The notes beneath the pieces were generated by a model that saw nothing but the letters and a program-made list of their open reading frames with translations, was not told the DNA's origin and made no database searches. Both the position numbers and the translations under genes were made by a program. A stretch of DNA of 64,000 nt from Croceibacterium selenioxidans (GTDB taxonomy: Bacteria > Pseudomonadota > Alphaproteobacteria > Sphingomonadales > Sphingomonadaceae), in contig NZ_JAHFVK010000002.1 in the NCBI RefSeq assembly GCF_018599195.1, positions 496,001-560,000 on the forward strand, given 5' to 3'. Below, piece after piece: positions 55,640 through 63,974 of this stretch. Numbering within the stretch: the first letter of the stretch is position 1; every line of letters begins with the position of its first letter.

Positions 55640-55810
55640 CCCCGAGCTCGTCTCGGGGAGGCGGCGCGCACCGAAGGCGCGTGACGGAGGGGCAAGCGGA
55701 ACAGCGCGAGAGCCCCTCCACCCCCGACTGCGTCGGCGGTCCCCTTCCCCGAGCGAGCTGGGGGAGGATTTGGAGGGTATCCCCCTCCCGCTTGCGGGAG
55801 GGGAGGACGC
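55640..55810. repeat. Mosaic of REP-like inverted repeats
   Basis: Contains CCTCCCCGAGCTCGTCTCGGGGAGG (a palindromic hairpin near 55638-55662). A matching CCCCGAGCGAGCTGGGGGAGGA follows near 55747, then CTCCCGC-TT-GCGGGAGGGG near 55785-55804, the same core as at 3160. It lies downstream of the GH10 gene and could act as a transcript-end structure. A similar element begins at 63975, at the right edge of the window. Confidence 0.7.
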
Positions 55811-55822
55811 AGCTGTTCACCC

Positions 55823-56171
55823 GCGGGCGAATGCGGGCCTAACGCCGGGAAGACCAAAGTCGCGGACGGGCAAAGGCCGGCGCGTCCTGGGCGTCACAGG
55901 ATTGCCTTGCGCGAGCATGGAGTGCGAACGGCGGCGAGGGCTGCGGCAAAACTCGCTACTCGGCCCTGTCGGACCCGAGGCGCTGGCGGTTAGGGCTCGC
56001 AGGTCCCGCCAGCGGTTGTCATCCCCGTATCCTGCGGACACCCTCTGACGATGTCGGAAGGGCGCCGGCCTTGCGCGGGAGAGAGAAGCGAAGCGCTAAC
56101 CGCTCCCGCACCCGTCGCTGGTGTCAGTGGCATTCTGACGGCGGGGCATATAACCGATATGGTTTGTTATG
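55823..56171. repeat. Dispersed repeat, copy B (longer form)
   Basis: Shares its first ~60 bases (GCGGGCGAATGCGGGCCTAA onward), an internal GGCGAGGGCTGCG block near 55933 and the 19-mer at 56125-56143 with copy A at 15838-15964. It ends in an inverted repeat (56147-56155 with 56161-56171) with different arm bases from copy A. Some weak open frames cross it (for example 55770-56048), but I regard them as chance. With the mosaic repeat upstream it accounts for the 637-bp gap 55630-56266, apart from the terminator. Confidence 0.65.
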
Positions 56172-56204
56172 TCAAGATGAATAACCGCTAGCACAATGCT
56201 GGGC

Positions 56205-56244
56205 AAAAAATTAGGCGCCGTCGCCAGGGAGTAGCGACGGCGCC
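56205..56244 (-). terminator. Rho-independent terminator of the TonB receptor gene
   Basis: Perfect 11-base inverted repeat GGCGCCGTCGC / GCGACGGCGCC (56214-56224 and 56234-56244) with a nine-base loop. On the minus strand it is followed by TAATTTTTT. It lies 22 bp past the receptor stop codon, in the right orientation. Confidence 0.88.
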
Positions 56245-56266
56245 ATGCGGGCAGTATCGTTCCCGA

Positions 56267-59200
56267 CTAGAAGTTACCGCGCACGATAAAGGAGAAGCGG
56301 CGGTCGTTCATGAAGTATGAGCGAGGCGCCAGTTTGCTCGGATCCCCGGTGTAGGCCTGCGAAGTCTTGGTGACTTCGTCGAGGATGTTCACCGCCTGGA
56401 TACCAACTTTGATCTGCTCCGTTACGCTGTAGAAAATCGAAGCGTCGAGCTGCCCGGTCGCCTCGTTGAAGATCGAGGTGTACGGGAAGATCACGTCGGC
56501 CGCAGTGAGCAGGAACCTCGAGCGCCAGTTGTAGGCTGCGCGGATCGAGATCGGGCCCTTTTCATAGAAGACCGTCGCGTTGACGTTGTGCTTCGACAGG
56601 CCCTCGAGCGGCAGGTCGCCCGCCGGAATGGTCGACGGGTTAACCGGGGTGCCGGTGTTGAGGAACGTGTTCGGCAAGCCCGAGCTGTCGATGTACGAAT
56701 AGTTGCCGTTGAAGCCGAGACCGTCGAACGGTGCAGGCAGGAAGTCGAACGTCTGCTGATAGGCGACTTCGAAGCCCTTGATCTTGCCGTGACCATCGTA
56801 GTTGGCCGGACCGCGGGTCTGGACCGGGAAGGTCACACCGTTATTGGTGATCGGTATGTCGACAACGCTCTGATAGAAGAAGTTTTTCACGTCCTTCCAA
56901 AACAGGTTCAGCGTTACCGAGCCGACATCGTCAAAGTAATACTCGCCGGTCAAGTCGATCTGCCAGGCCGTTGCCGGGATCAGGTAGGGGTTGCCGATCT
57001 GGGCAGTTAGCTCCCCGTTCCCGCTGATCGTCGTGGTCTGGAAGTTACGCACCAGAGCCTGATCCGGTCGAGTCAGAACCTTGGAGGCGGCGAAACGGAA
57101 CAGCAATTCGTCCGTCACGCCGAGTCGCATGTTCAAGCTGGGCAGGATGTACGTGTAGTCGTTCTTCGCGGTGCTTGCGATGAACGTCGCTGTCGTGCCG
57201 GCCCAGGTCCGCAAATCCGCATACTCTGCGGGCGTCAGATTACACACGCCGCCAGGACGCGTGGCTGGGGTACCCGGCGGCGATCCGGGCGGAACGCGTA
57301 GCGGACAGCGGACGGCGTAGGAATCCTGGATGCCCAGGTCCGCCTGCGTCGGAATGCGCGTGCTGCCCGACGAGGTAATGTCGGTCGACACAAATCGGAC
57401 ACCGACGTTGCCCGCGAGACGGAGACCCTCGCCATCGTCGGGGGTCTCGAAGTTGACCATCGCATAGGCGCCCAGGTCCGACTGCGAGAGTGGCTGGATT
57501 TCGCTGGGCAGGTAATGCGTACCCGCGACCGCGTCCTCACGATCCCCCGCGCGTTCCCAATCGTTGGCACTGACACTGTTCGTCGCATGCCAAAGATCGT
57601 TGACCTGTCCGAGGAACGAAGCGGCGTTGTCGTAGTCCTTGATCAGGTCGCCGTTGTAATAATACGCTCCGAACGGTCCGGGGGTATTGTCCCGGAAGAA
57701 GTTCTGGAACCGGTAGAAGTCGACCTGGTCGCTGCCGATGTCGGCCAACGAAACCGGCGGACCGTTGCCCGACCAGACTTCACTCAGCACGCCCCAGTTG
57801 TAGGTCGTGTAACGCACGGTCTGATCGCGGTCGGCGTACCGGGCGCCGACCTTCACGCGGCGGATGAACGAGTCGTCGTCGAAGTTATAGGCGAGGTCTC
57901 CACGCAGCGCGTATTCGCGGCCATCGCTTTCTTCGAAGTGATCCATCGCGGCGCGCCAGAACTGGACGCGCTTGTCCATGAAGTATTCCCGGTCGGTCGC
58001 CGCGGCGATCGTCGGGTTGGGCGCAGCCCAGTTGGCGCTGAGGGTGTTGGGCTTGTGCGAGATGACGACCGGCAGGTTGCCCGTGAGATCAAGCTCCTGG
58101 TCCGCCCAGGTGGAACCGAACACGCTGACGTCGTCGACGTCATGCTCCGAATCCGTGTAATTGGCATCGAGGCTGAGGTCGATGCGATCACCGAGCTTGG
58201 TCTGGAAGTTCAGCCCATAGTCGGCAATCGTATTCTCTTCGAAGACCTGCCTGCGCGAGAGACTCTGCTGCATGCCGCCCGAAGGCACCCAGTTGTCCGC
58301 GCCATTACCGCTGCCTGCCGTACGCCAACCGCTGCCCGGGAGAGTGATGTAGCCACTTTCGAACAGGCCATCGGCGTCATACTGGTAATTGTCGAAAGCC
58401 TGGCCAAGGAGAGGCTGATAGCCGTTCCCCTGGTCATCCCCGCTGAAGTAGAACTGGCCGTTGGCGTCGATGCGGCATTGGGCGCGCACTGTCGGGTTGC
58501 TGTTGCCACCGCCGTTCCCGACACCTGACGTCACGTTGCCGTTGCCGTTCTGGTGGCAGCCAAGCGGATAGGTGTTGTACTCGGAAAGATCCGGTGCGGT
58601 TTCGAATGTATGCTCACCCCAGGAATTGGTGGTGTGCGAACGGATGAACTGAGCGGTTAGGAGGGAATCGCCGTCGGTCGACTCCCACTGAGCCGCCAGC
58701 GCGATACCGTCACGCTTCCGATCGAAATCCTGCGAGCGATACTGACCGCCGATAGGGGCATAGGCCACCGGCAAGAGGTCTGCGAGACCGTCCGCACCGG
58801 CCGTCGAAGGCTGACCGCAAAAGGTATCGGTCGGCGGAAGGGTGGAAGTATCCGTACTCGATGGAAGCTGGTTGCGGCAGATCTGCTGACCGTTCTGGCT
58901 CTGGAACGTGACCCGCGTGCCGTCGCGGGTCTGGAAGTTGGTGATCTGGATACCGTCGGCGCGGCTCTTGATCCGCGAGTACGAGGCGCTGCCGAGCAGG
59001 CCGATTGTGCCGATGCCGGTGTCCCAGGTATCGCTGATCAGGAACGATCCCGTCGGCGTCCATTCTCGAGCGAAGTCGCCATAGTTCGCTTCAGCCGAGA
59101 ACGCGGCATGGAAGCCCTTGTTGTCGAACGGCTTGCGGGTGTTGAGGTTGACCGTGCCGGCCAGGCCGCCCTCGATCATGTCCGCTGTGGCGTTCTTGAA

Positions 59201-59704
59201 GATCTCGACCGAGCCGAGCAGTTCCGAAGGTACGTCGGCGAAGTTCAGCGACTGGCCGCCGACACCTGCCGAGAACGCATCGCGCCCGTTGAATTCGGAA
59301 CGAACGAAGTTGAGGCCGCGAATGACCACGCCCGAACCTTCAACGGAGAAGTGATCCGGGTCGTTGGTACCGGCGAAGCGGTTGATCGACACGCCGGGAA
59401 CGCGCTGCAGCGCTTCGGTAACCGAACGGTCGGGCAGAGCGCCGATGTCCTGCGCGGTGATCGCGTCGACGACAGTGTCGGCGTTGCGCTTGATTTCCTG
59501 AGCATTGGCAAGGCTGGCGCGAATGCCGGTGACGACGATTTCGCTGCCTTCGGTCGATTCGGGAGCCGATTCGTCCTGCGCCTGCGCCGTACCGGAGGCC
59601 ATGAGAACGCCAATGGCAAACAAGGACCCCCCGGCCCTCAATGAATGCCGGAGTCCTGCGAAAGTACGCCCCTTTGAGATTCTCACGGTCGATTTCTCGG
59701 CCAC
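56267..59704 (-). CDS. TonB-dependent outer-membrane receptor (large, carbohydrate-type)
   Basis: Outer-membrane active transporter of 1145 residues. The signal peptide is about residues 1-43 (SLFAIGVLMASGTAQAQ), followed by a short linker. The plug domain starts at EIVVTGIRASLANAQEIKRN and includes DIGALPDRSVTEALQRVPGVSI. The barrel occupies the remainder and ends in phenylalanine (FIVRGNF). Long loops carry cysteine pairs (for example around residues 275-300, 390-420 and 800-830) that may form disulfides. The length and TEALQRVPGV plug resemble receptors of carbohydrate utilisation loci in Caulobacter, Xanthomonas and sphingomonads. The inferred substrate is xylo- or glucuronoxylo-oligosaccharide. 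A LacI-type operator lies 17 bp before its start. Confidence 0.94.
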   Translation of the reverse strand: MAEKSTVRISKGRTFAGLRHSLRAGGSLFAIGVLMASGTAQAQDESAPESTEGSEIVVTGIRASLANAQEIKRNADTVVDAITAQDIGALPDRSVTEALQRVPGVSINRFAGTNDPDHFSVEGSGVVIRGLNFVRSEFNGRDAFSAGVGGQSLNFADVPSELLGSVEIFKNATADMIEGGLAGTVNLNTRKPFDNKGFHAAFSAEANYGDFAREWTPTGSFLISDTWDTGIGTIGLLGSASYSRIKSRADGIQITNFQTRDGTRVTFQSQNGQQICRNQLPSSTDTSTLPPTDTFCGQPSTAGADGLADLLPVAYAPIGGQYRSQDFDRKRDGIALAAQWESTDGDSLLTAQFIRSHTTNSWGEHTFETAPDLSEYNTYPLGCHQNGNGNVTSGVGNGGGNSNPTVRAQCRIDANGQFYFSGDDQGNGYQPLLGQAFDNYQYDADGLFESGYITLPGSGWRTAGSGNGADNWVPSGGMQQSLSRRQVFEENTIADYGLNFQTKLGDRIDLSLDANYTDSEHDVDDVSVFGSTWADQELDLTGNLPVVISHKPNTLSANWAAPNPTIAAATDREYFMDKRVQFWRAAMDHFEESDGREYALRGDLAYNFDDDSFIRRVKVGARYADRDQTVRYTTYNWGVLSEVWSGNGPPVSLADIGSDQVDFYRFQNFFRDNTPGPFGAYYYNGDLIKDYDNAASFLGQVNDLWHATNSVSANDWERAGDREDAVAGTHYLPSEIQPLSQSDLGAYAMVNFETPDDGEGLRLAGNVGVRFVSTDITSSGSTRIPTQADLGIQDSYAVRCPLRVPPGSPPGTPATRPGGVCNLTPAEYADLRTWAGTTATFIASTAKNDYTYILPSLNMRLGVTDELLFRFAASKVLTRPDQALVRNFQTTTISGNGELTAQIGNPYLIPATAWQIDLTGEYYFDDVGSVTLNLFWKDVKNFFYQSVVDIPITNNGVTFPVQTRGPANYDGHGKIKGFEVAYQQTFDFLPAPFDGLGFNGNYSYIDSSGLPNTFLNTGTPVNPSTIPAGDLPLEGLSKHNVNATVFYEKGPISIRAAYNWRSRFLLTAADVIFPYTSIFNEATGQLDASIFYSVTEQIKVGIQAVNILDEVTKTSQAYTGDPSKLAPRSYFMNDRRFSFIVRGNF

Positions 59705-59720
59705 GCCCTGTCCTCCCCTA

Positions 59721-59734
59721 TGTTAGCGCTACCA
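59721..59734. promoter_or_regulatory. Putative LacI-family operator between TonB receptor and halogenase genes
   Basis: TGTTAGCGCTACCA (minus strand TGGTAGCGCTAACA), matching the other sites except one base of one arm. To my memory it equals the xyl-box described for XylR in Xanthomonas. It lies 17 bp before the receptor start and 126 bp before the halogenase start, with a CATAAT -10-like sequence just upstream on the minus strand. Confidence 0.8.
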
Positions 59735-59859
59735 TTATGTTTTATCGGTGCGCCTATTGGGTTCCACGATAACTTTGTCCGTAGTGCTTGGCAAGTGGGC
59801 ATAAAAACGGCAGGTAAAACGCAAAATAGAGGATCGTTGGGGGAGGTGATTGCGTCACC

Positions 59860-61425
59860 ATGATTGGTAGCGGTAGCTCGAATACTCGCGATCTTGCGGT
59901 CGAACGGATCGTCATCGTCGGTGGTGGCACTGCCGGATGGATGGCCGCGGCCGCCCTGTCCCGCTTCCTCGACAACGGCCGGCGGCAGATTCACCTGGTC
60001 GAATCCGACGCGATAGGAACGATCGGCGTCGGCGAAGCCACAATTCCGCCAATCCTCAACTTCAATCGCATGCTCGACATCAACGAGAACGATTTCCTCC
60101 GCGAAACCCAGGGCACGATCAAACTCGGCATCGAGTTCGTGAATTGGGGGAAGCAGGGCGACCGCTATATCCATCCCTTCGGTTTCTTCGGACAGGAACT
60201 GCACGGCATCAATTTCCACCAGCTCTGGTTACGCGAGCAGGGCCGCAGCGATCCCGGGTATATCTCCGACTATTGCATGAGCGCGGTTGCCGCGGCGAAT
60301 GGCCGGTTCGGACGGCCTTCGCAGACCAGCCGGCCGCCGGTTTCCGAAATGCTCTATGCCTTCCATTTCGACGCCTCGCTCTACGCGCGATACTTGCGCG
60401 CTCAGGCCGAAAGGCAGCGCGTGCGACGACACGAGGGGCGAATCGTGCAAGTCCATCGCGACGCCGAGAGCGGCGACGTAAGTTCGGTCGAGCTCGAAAG
60501 CGGCCAACGGATCGAAGGCGACCTGTTCATCGACTGCTCGGGCTTTCGCGCCTTGCTGATCGGCGAGACCCTGGGGGTCGGGTATGAGGACTGGAGCCAG
60601 TGGCTGCCGGTAGATCGGGCGATCCCGGTCCCGACCACCAATATCGCCTCTCCCGATCCCTTCACACGCTGCACGGCGCATACGGCGGGCTGGCAATGGC
60701 GCATCCCGCTGCAGCACCGCACCGGCAACGGCCACGTGTTTTGCAGCGCCTTCATGGACGACGAGGAGGCCGAGCGGATCCTCATGAACAACCTCGAAGG
60801 CGAGCCGTTTGCCGACAGGCGAGTGATCCGCTTCACCACTGGCCGGCGCAAGCAGTCGTGGAGCCACAACGTGGTCGCGCTGGGCTTGTCGTCAGGGTTT
60901 CTCGAGCCGCTGGAATCGACCAGCATTCACCTGATCCAGAATGGCATCCAGCGGTTGCTGGCGCTGTTCCCGGACCGCAAGATCAGCCCGCTCGAACGCG
61001 ACGAATACAACCGCGGGATGCAGGACCTCTACGAAGACATCCGCGACTTCATCGTCCTCCACTACAAAGCCACGCAGCGTGACGACACACCCTTCTGGCG
61101 CCACGTGCGCGACATGAGCGTACCGGAAACGCTGACCCGCAAGCTGGAGCTGTGGCGCCTGCATGGCCGTGTGTTCCGCGAGGGGGCGGAGCTGTTCGGA
61201 CTGACGAGCTGGGTGGCCGTTCTCCTCGGGCAGAACATCTGGCCCGACAACTACGATCCGATTGTCGACACCCTCGACGAGGCCAAGGTCGCCGTCGCCC
61301 TCAAGGACATGCGCGAACGGTATCACCAGGCTGCCATGGCGCTGCCTTCGCAGGAAGAGTTCCTGCGCGCGGCCGGAGCCTGGGCCGCGGCGGACGTCCG
61401 GCCGCAAAGCGCGGTGGCGCAATGA
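59860..61425 (+). CDS. Flavin-dependent halogenase-like protein (Trp_halogenase family), copy 1
   Basis: FAD-dependent enzyme family that halogenates aromatic rings; 521 residues. The FAD motif is VIVGGGTAGWMAAAAL near residues 19-34. GTIGVGEATIPPIL, characteristic of the family, follows. The catalytic lysine is K88 in TIKLGIEF, the halogenase signature WxWxIP is W278-Q-W-R-I-P, and the glutamate is E352 in LEPLESTSIHL. All key residues are therefore kept. No natural-product synthase or flavin reductase lies nearby; instead the gene is divergent from a xylan-type TonB receptor. The real substrate is unknown. It is followed by a paralogue whose ATG overlaps this stop region. Confidence 0.9.
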   Translation: MIGSGSSNTRDLAVERIVIVGGGTAGWMAAAALSRFLDNGRRQIHLVESDAIGTIGVGEATIPPILNFNRMLDINENDFLRETQGTIKLGIEFVNWGKQGDRYIHPFGFFGQELHGINFHQLWLREQGRSDPGYISDYCMSAVAAANGRFGRPSQTSRPPVSEMLYAFHFDASLYARYLRAQAERQRVRRHEGRIVQVHRDAESGDVSSVELESGQRIEGDLFIDCSGFRALLIGETLGVGYEDWSQWLPVDRAIPVPTTNIASPDPFTRCTAHTAGWQWRIPLQHRTGNGHVFCSAFMDDEEAERILMNNLEGEPFADRRVIRFTTGRRKQSWSHNVVALGLSSGFLEPLESTSIHLIQNGIQRLLALFPDRKISPLERDEYNRGMQDLYEDIRDFIVLHYKATQRDDTPFWRHVRDMSVPETLTRKLELWRLHGRVFREGAELFGLTSWVAVLLGQNIWPDNYDPIVDTLDEAKVAVALKDMRERYHQAAMALPSQEEFLRAAGAWAAADVRPQSAVAQ

Positions 61426-62957
61426 ACCCCGATCGCATCCGCAAGCTCGTGATCGTCGGCGGCGGAACGGCGGGCTGGATGGCGGCCGCGGCCATCTCCA
61501 AGATCATGGGCAACTTGCCGGACTTCTCGATCGATCTGGTCGAGAGCGAGGCGATCGGCACAGTCGGCGTGGGCGAGGCGACGATTCCGCAGATCTGCCT
61601 GTTCAACGCCATGCTCGGGCTCGACGAGATGGAGTTCATGCGCGAGACGCATGCGACCTACAAACTTGGCATCGAGTTCGTCGACTGGACGCGCATCGGG
61701 CACAAGTACATCCACCCCTTCGGGTTTTACGGCCTCGACATGATGGGGGTGGAGTTTCACCACCACTGGCTCAAGGGGCGCCTGGCCGGGGACACCAGCG
61801 AGCTCGACGAATACTCGATCGCGGCGATGGCGGCCCAGTCGAACAAGTACCTTCCGCCCGCTCCCAACCAGCCAAAGTCGCCGCTTTCGCGCCTGGGCTA
61901 CGCCTTCCAGTTCGACGCTGGCCGCTATGCCCGCTACTTGCGCGGACGTTCGGAACGCCAGGGCGTCAACCGCGTGGAGGGCCGGATAGTCGAAGTCGAG
62001 CAGGACCCCGACAGCGGCTTCATCGCTGCCCTCAAGCTGGAGAGTGGCGCGCGCGTCGAAGGCGAGTTGTTCCTCGATTGCTCAGGCTTCCGCTCGCTAC
62101 TGCTCGGGCAGACGCTGGGCGTCCCCTTCGTCGACTGGAGCAAGTGGCTGCCCAACGACCGGGCCGTTGCGATCCCCTGCACTCTCGGCCCCAACCGCAA
62201 GCCGATCACCCGCGCGACGGCGCGCCGCTGCGGCTGGCAATGGAACATCCCGCTGCAGCACCGCGTCGGCAACGGCCACGTCTATTCCTCCGCCCACATC
62301 AGCGACGACGAGGCGACGGCCATCCTGCTGGCCGACCTCGAAGGCGAGCCGCTGGCGGCGCCGAACCCGCTGCGCTTCCTCGCGGGTCACCGCGCCCGAG
62401 CGTGGGAGAAGAACGTCGTCGCGCTGGGCCTCGCCGGGGGGTTCCTTGAACCGCTGGAGTCGACCTCGATCCACCTCGTCCAGTCGGGAATTGCCCGGCT
62501 GATGACGCTGTTTCCGACACGCGAATTCAAGCCGCAGGAGATCGAGCGCTACAACCAGATGACGCAACAGGAATACGTCGACATCCGTGACTTCCTCGTG
62601 CTCCACTACAACGCGACCGAGCGCGACGATTCCGAATACTGGACCTATTGCCGCAACATCGATCCGCCCGAAGGCCTGGCGGAAAAGCTGGCCATGTTCC
62701 GTTCGTCCGGTCGAGTGTTCCGCGAACACAACGAACTGTTCACCGAGACCAGCTGGGAGGCGGTCCTTGTCGGTCAGGGCATCGTCGCCGGCGGCTATCA
62801 TCCCGCGGCCGACTTGCTGACCGACGAAGAGACGCTCAAGCGCCTCGCCTCGATCCGCGGGACCGTTGCCCGCACGGTCGAACAGATGCCGACGCAGGAG
62901 GAATTCCTCGAGGCCAACGGCGGGGCGATCGACCCCGCCCTGCGGCTGACTGCATGA
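61422..62957 (+). CDS. Flavin-dependent halogenase-like protein, copy 2
   Basis: Paralogue of the preceding gene, 511 residues. It keeps VIVGGGTAGWMAAAAI, GTVGVGEATIPQI, catalytic lysine K81 in TYKLGIEF, WxWxIP starting at W272, and E346 in LEPLESTSIHL. Differences are concentrated in the middle region (about 110-160) and the C-terminus, which may reflect different substrates or a heteromeric pair. The ATG overlaps the previous stop (ATGA); the open frame further upstream lies inside copy 1. The stop overlaps the cupin ATG. The three genes form one tightly coupled operon. Confidence 0.9.
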   Translation: MNPDRIRKLVIVGGGTAGWMAAAAISKIMGNLPDFSIDLVESEAIGTVGVGEATIPQICLFNAMLGLDEMEFMRETHATYKLGIEFVDWTRIGHKYIHPFGFYGLDMMGVEFHHHWLKGRLAGDTSELDEYSIAAMAAQSNKYLPPAPNQPKSPLSRLGYAFQFDAGRYARYLRGRSERQGVNRVEGRIVEVEQDPDSGFIAALKLESGARVEGELFLDCSGFRSLLLGQTLGVPFVDWSKWLPNDRAVAIPCTLGPNRKPITRATARRCGWQWNIPLQHRVGNGHVYSSAHISDDEATAILLADLEGEPLAAPNPLRFLAGHRARAWEKNVVALGLAGGFLEPLESTSIHLVQSGIARLMTLFPTREFKPQEIERYNQMTQQEYVDIRDFLVLHYNATERDDSEYWTYCRNIDPPEGLAEKLAMFRSSGRVFREHNELFTETSWEAVLVGQGIVAGGYHPAADLLTDEETLKRLASIRGTVARTVEQMPTQEEFLEANGGAIDPALRLTA

Positions 62958-63964
62958 CCCTCCCTGCTCCGCGGCCGATCGAGGAGATGGGCCCGGTCAC
63001 CGCCGACCGTTTCAACGCCGAGATCCGACCCGCTTGTCGCCCGGTCGTCATGCGCGGCCTCGCTACGGATTGGCCCGCCGTGGCCGCGGGGCGGAAGGGT
63101 GACGGAGAGGCGGTCGACTACCTTCTGTCCTTCCGTCCCGCGCGACCCGTTTCGGGGATCATGGCCCCGCCCGAGGTCGGCGGCCGGTTTTTCTACAACG
63201 AGGGGATGACCGGCCTCAATTTCACCAAGCACCAGGGAGAGCTGGCAGCCTTCCTGGGCGAACTGTTGCGGACGGCCGGCGAAACCGATCCTACCGCCAT
63301 GGCCGTCCAGTCGGAGATCATCGAGGAAATCCTGCCCGGCTTCGTCGAGGCCAACCCGATGCCGCTAGCCCCGCAAGTGAAGCCGCGTATCTGGCTCGGC
63401 AACCGCATTCGTGTGGCTCCGCACTACGACTTGATGGAGAACATCGCCGTGTGCCTTGCCGGGCGCCGCCGCTTCACCGTGTTCCCGCCCGAGCAGCTCC
63501 CCAACCTTTACCCCGGACCGTTCGAGCTGACCCCCGCCGGCACTCCCGTATCGATGGTCGATCCGCTGGCTCCTGACCTCGACCGCTATCCGCGCTACGC
63601 CGAAGCGTGGGACCACGCGCAGCAGACCACGCTCGAGCCGGGCGACGCGCTCTACCTGCCTTATGCCTGGTGGCACGGGGTCGAGGCGCTGGAGCCGGTT
63701 TCGATCCTGGTCAACTATTGGTGGAACGAGGCGCCCGAAGGTAACGGCAGCGGCTACGACGCCTTGCTCCATGCCATGCTCGCTTATCGCCACTTGCCCG
63801 CCGACGAGCGCCGCGTGTGGCGCATGATGTACGACCACTACATCTTCAGCGACGCCGATCCCGCCGCGCATCTGCCCAGTCACGCCAAGGGCATCATGGG
63901 CCCGGCGAGTCCGCGGCTGTTCGACCAGATGCGGCAAATCCTGCGGCGGATTTTTGTGGGATGA
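62954..63964 (+). CDS. Cupin-like (JmjC / Cupin_8) domain protein, copy 2
   Basis: Probable Fe(II)/2-oxoglutarate-type oxygenase of 336 residues. Metal ligands are H157-x-D159 in PHYDLMENIA and H241 in WWHGVEAL, with the preceding WLGNRIRVA strand and RRRFTVFPPEQ after it. RPVVMRGLATDWP opens the domain, and ASPRLFDQMRQILRRIF closes the protein. It shares most blocks with the gene at 32120, so the locus holds two paralogues. The start is the ATG overlapping the halogenase stop. In known loci of this type the partner may be the TonB receptor or a peptide; here no substrate can be named. Confidence 0.9.
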   Translation: MTLPAPRPIEEMGPVTADRFNAEIRPACRPVVMRGLATDWPAVAAGRKGDGEAVDYLLSFRPARPVSGIMAPPEVGGRFFYNEGMTGLNFTKHQGELAAFLGELLRTAGETDPTAMAVQSEIIEEILPGFVEANPMPLAPQVKPRIWLGNRIRVAPHYDLMENIAVCLAGRRRFTVFPPEQLPNLYPGPFELTPAGTPVSMVDPLAPDLDRYPRYAEAWDHAQQTTLEPGDALYLPYAWWHGVEALEPVSILVNYWWNEAPEGNGSGYDALLHAMLAYRHLPADERRVWRMMYDHYIFSDADPAAHLPSHAKGIMGPASPRLFDQMRQILRRIFVG

Positions 63965-63974
63965 TTACCGGAAA

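Noticed and set aside
55770-56048. 92-codon open frame in the dispersed repeat
   Set aside because: It lies wholly in repeat sequence, is not preserved in copy A beyond shared DNA, and has no recognisable fold or ribosome binding site.
59860-62957. Halogenases as part of an antibiotic or pigment gene cluster
   Set aside because: No polyketide, peptide-synthetase or prenyltransferase genes are nearby; all neighbours are carbohydrate or receptor genes.
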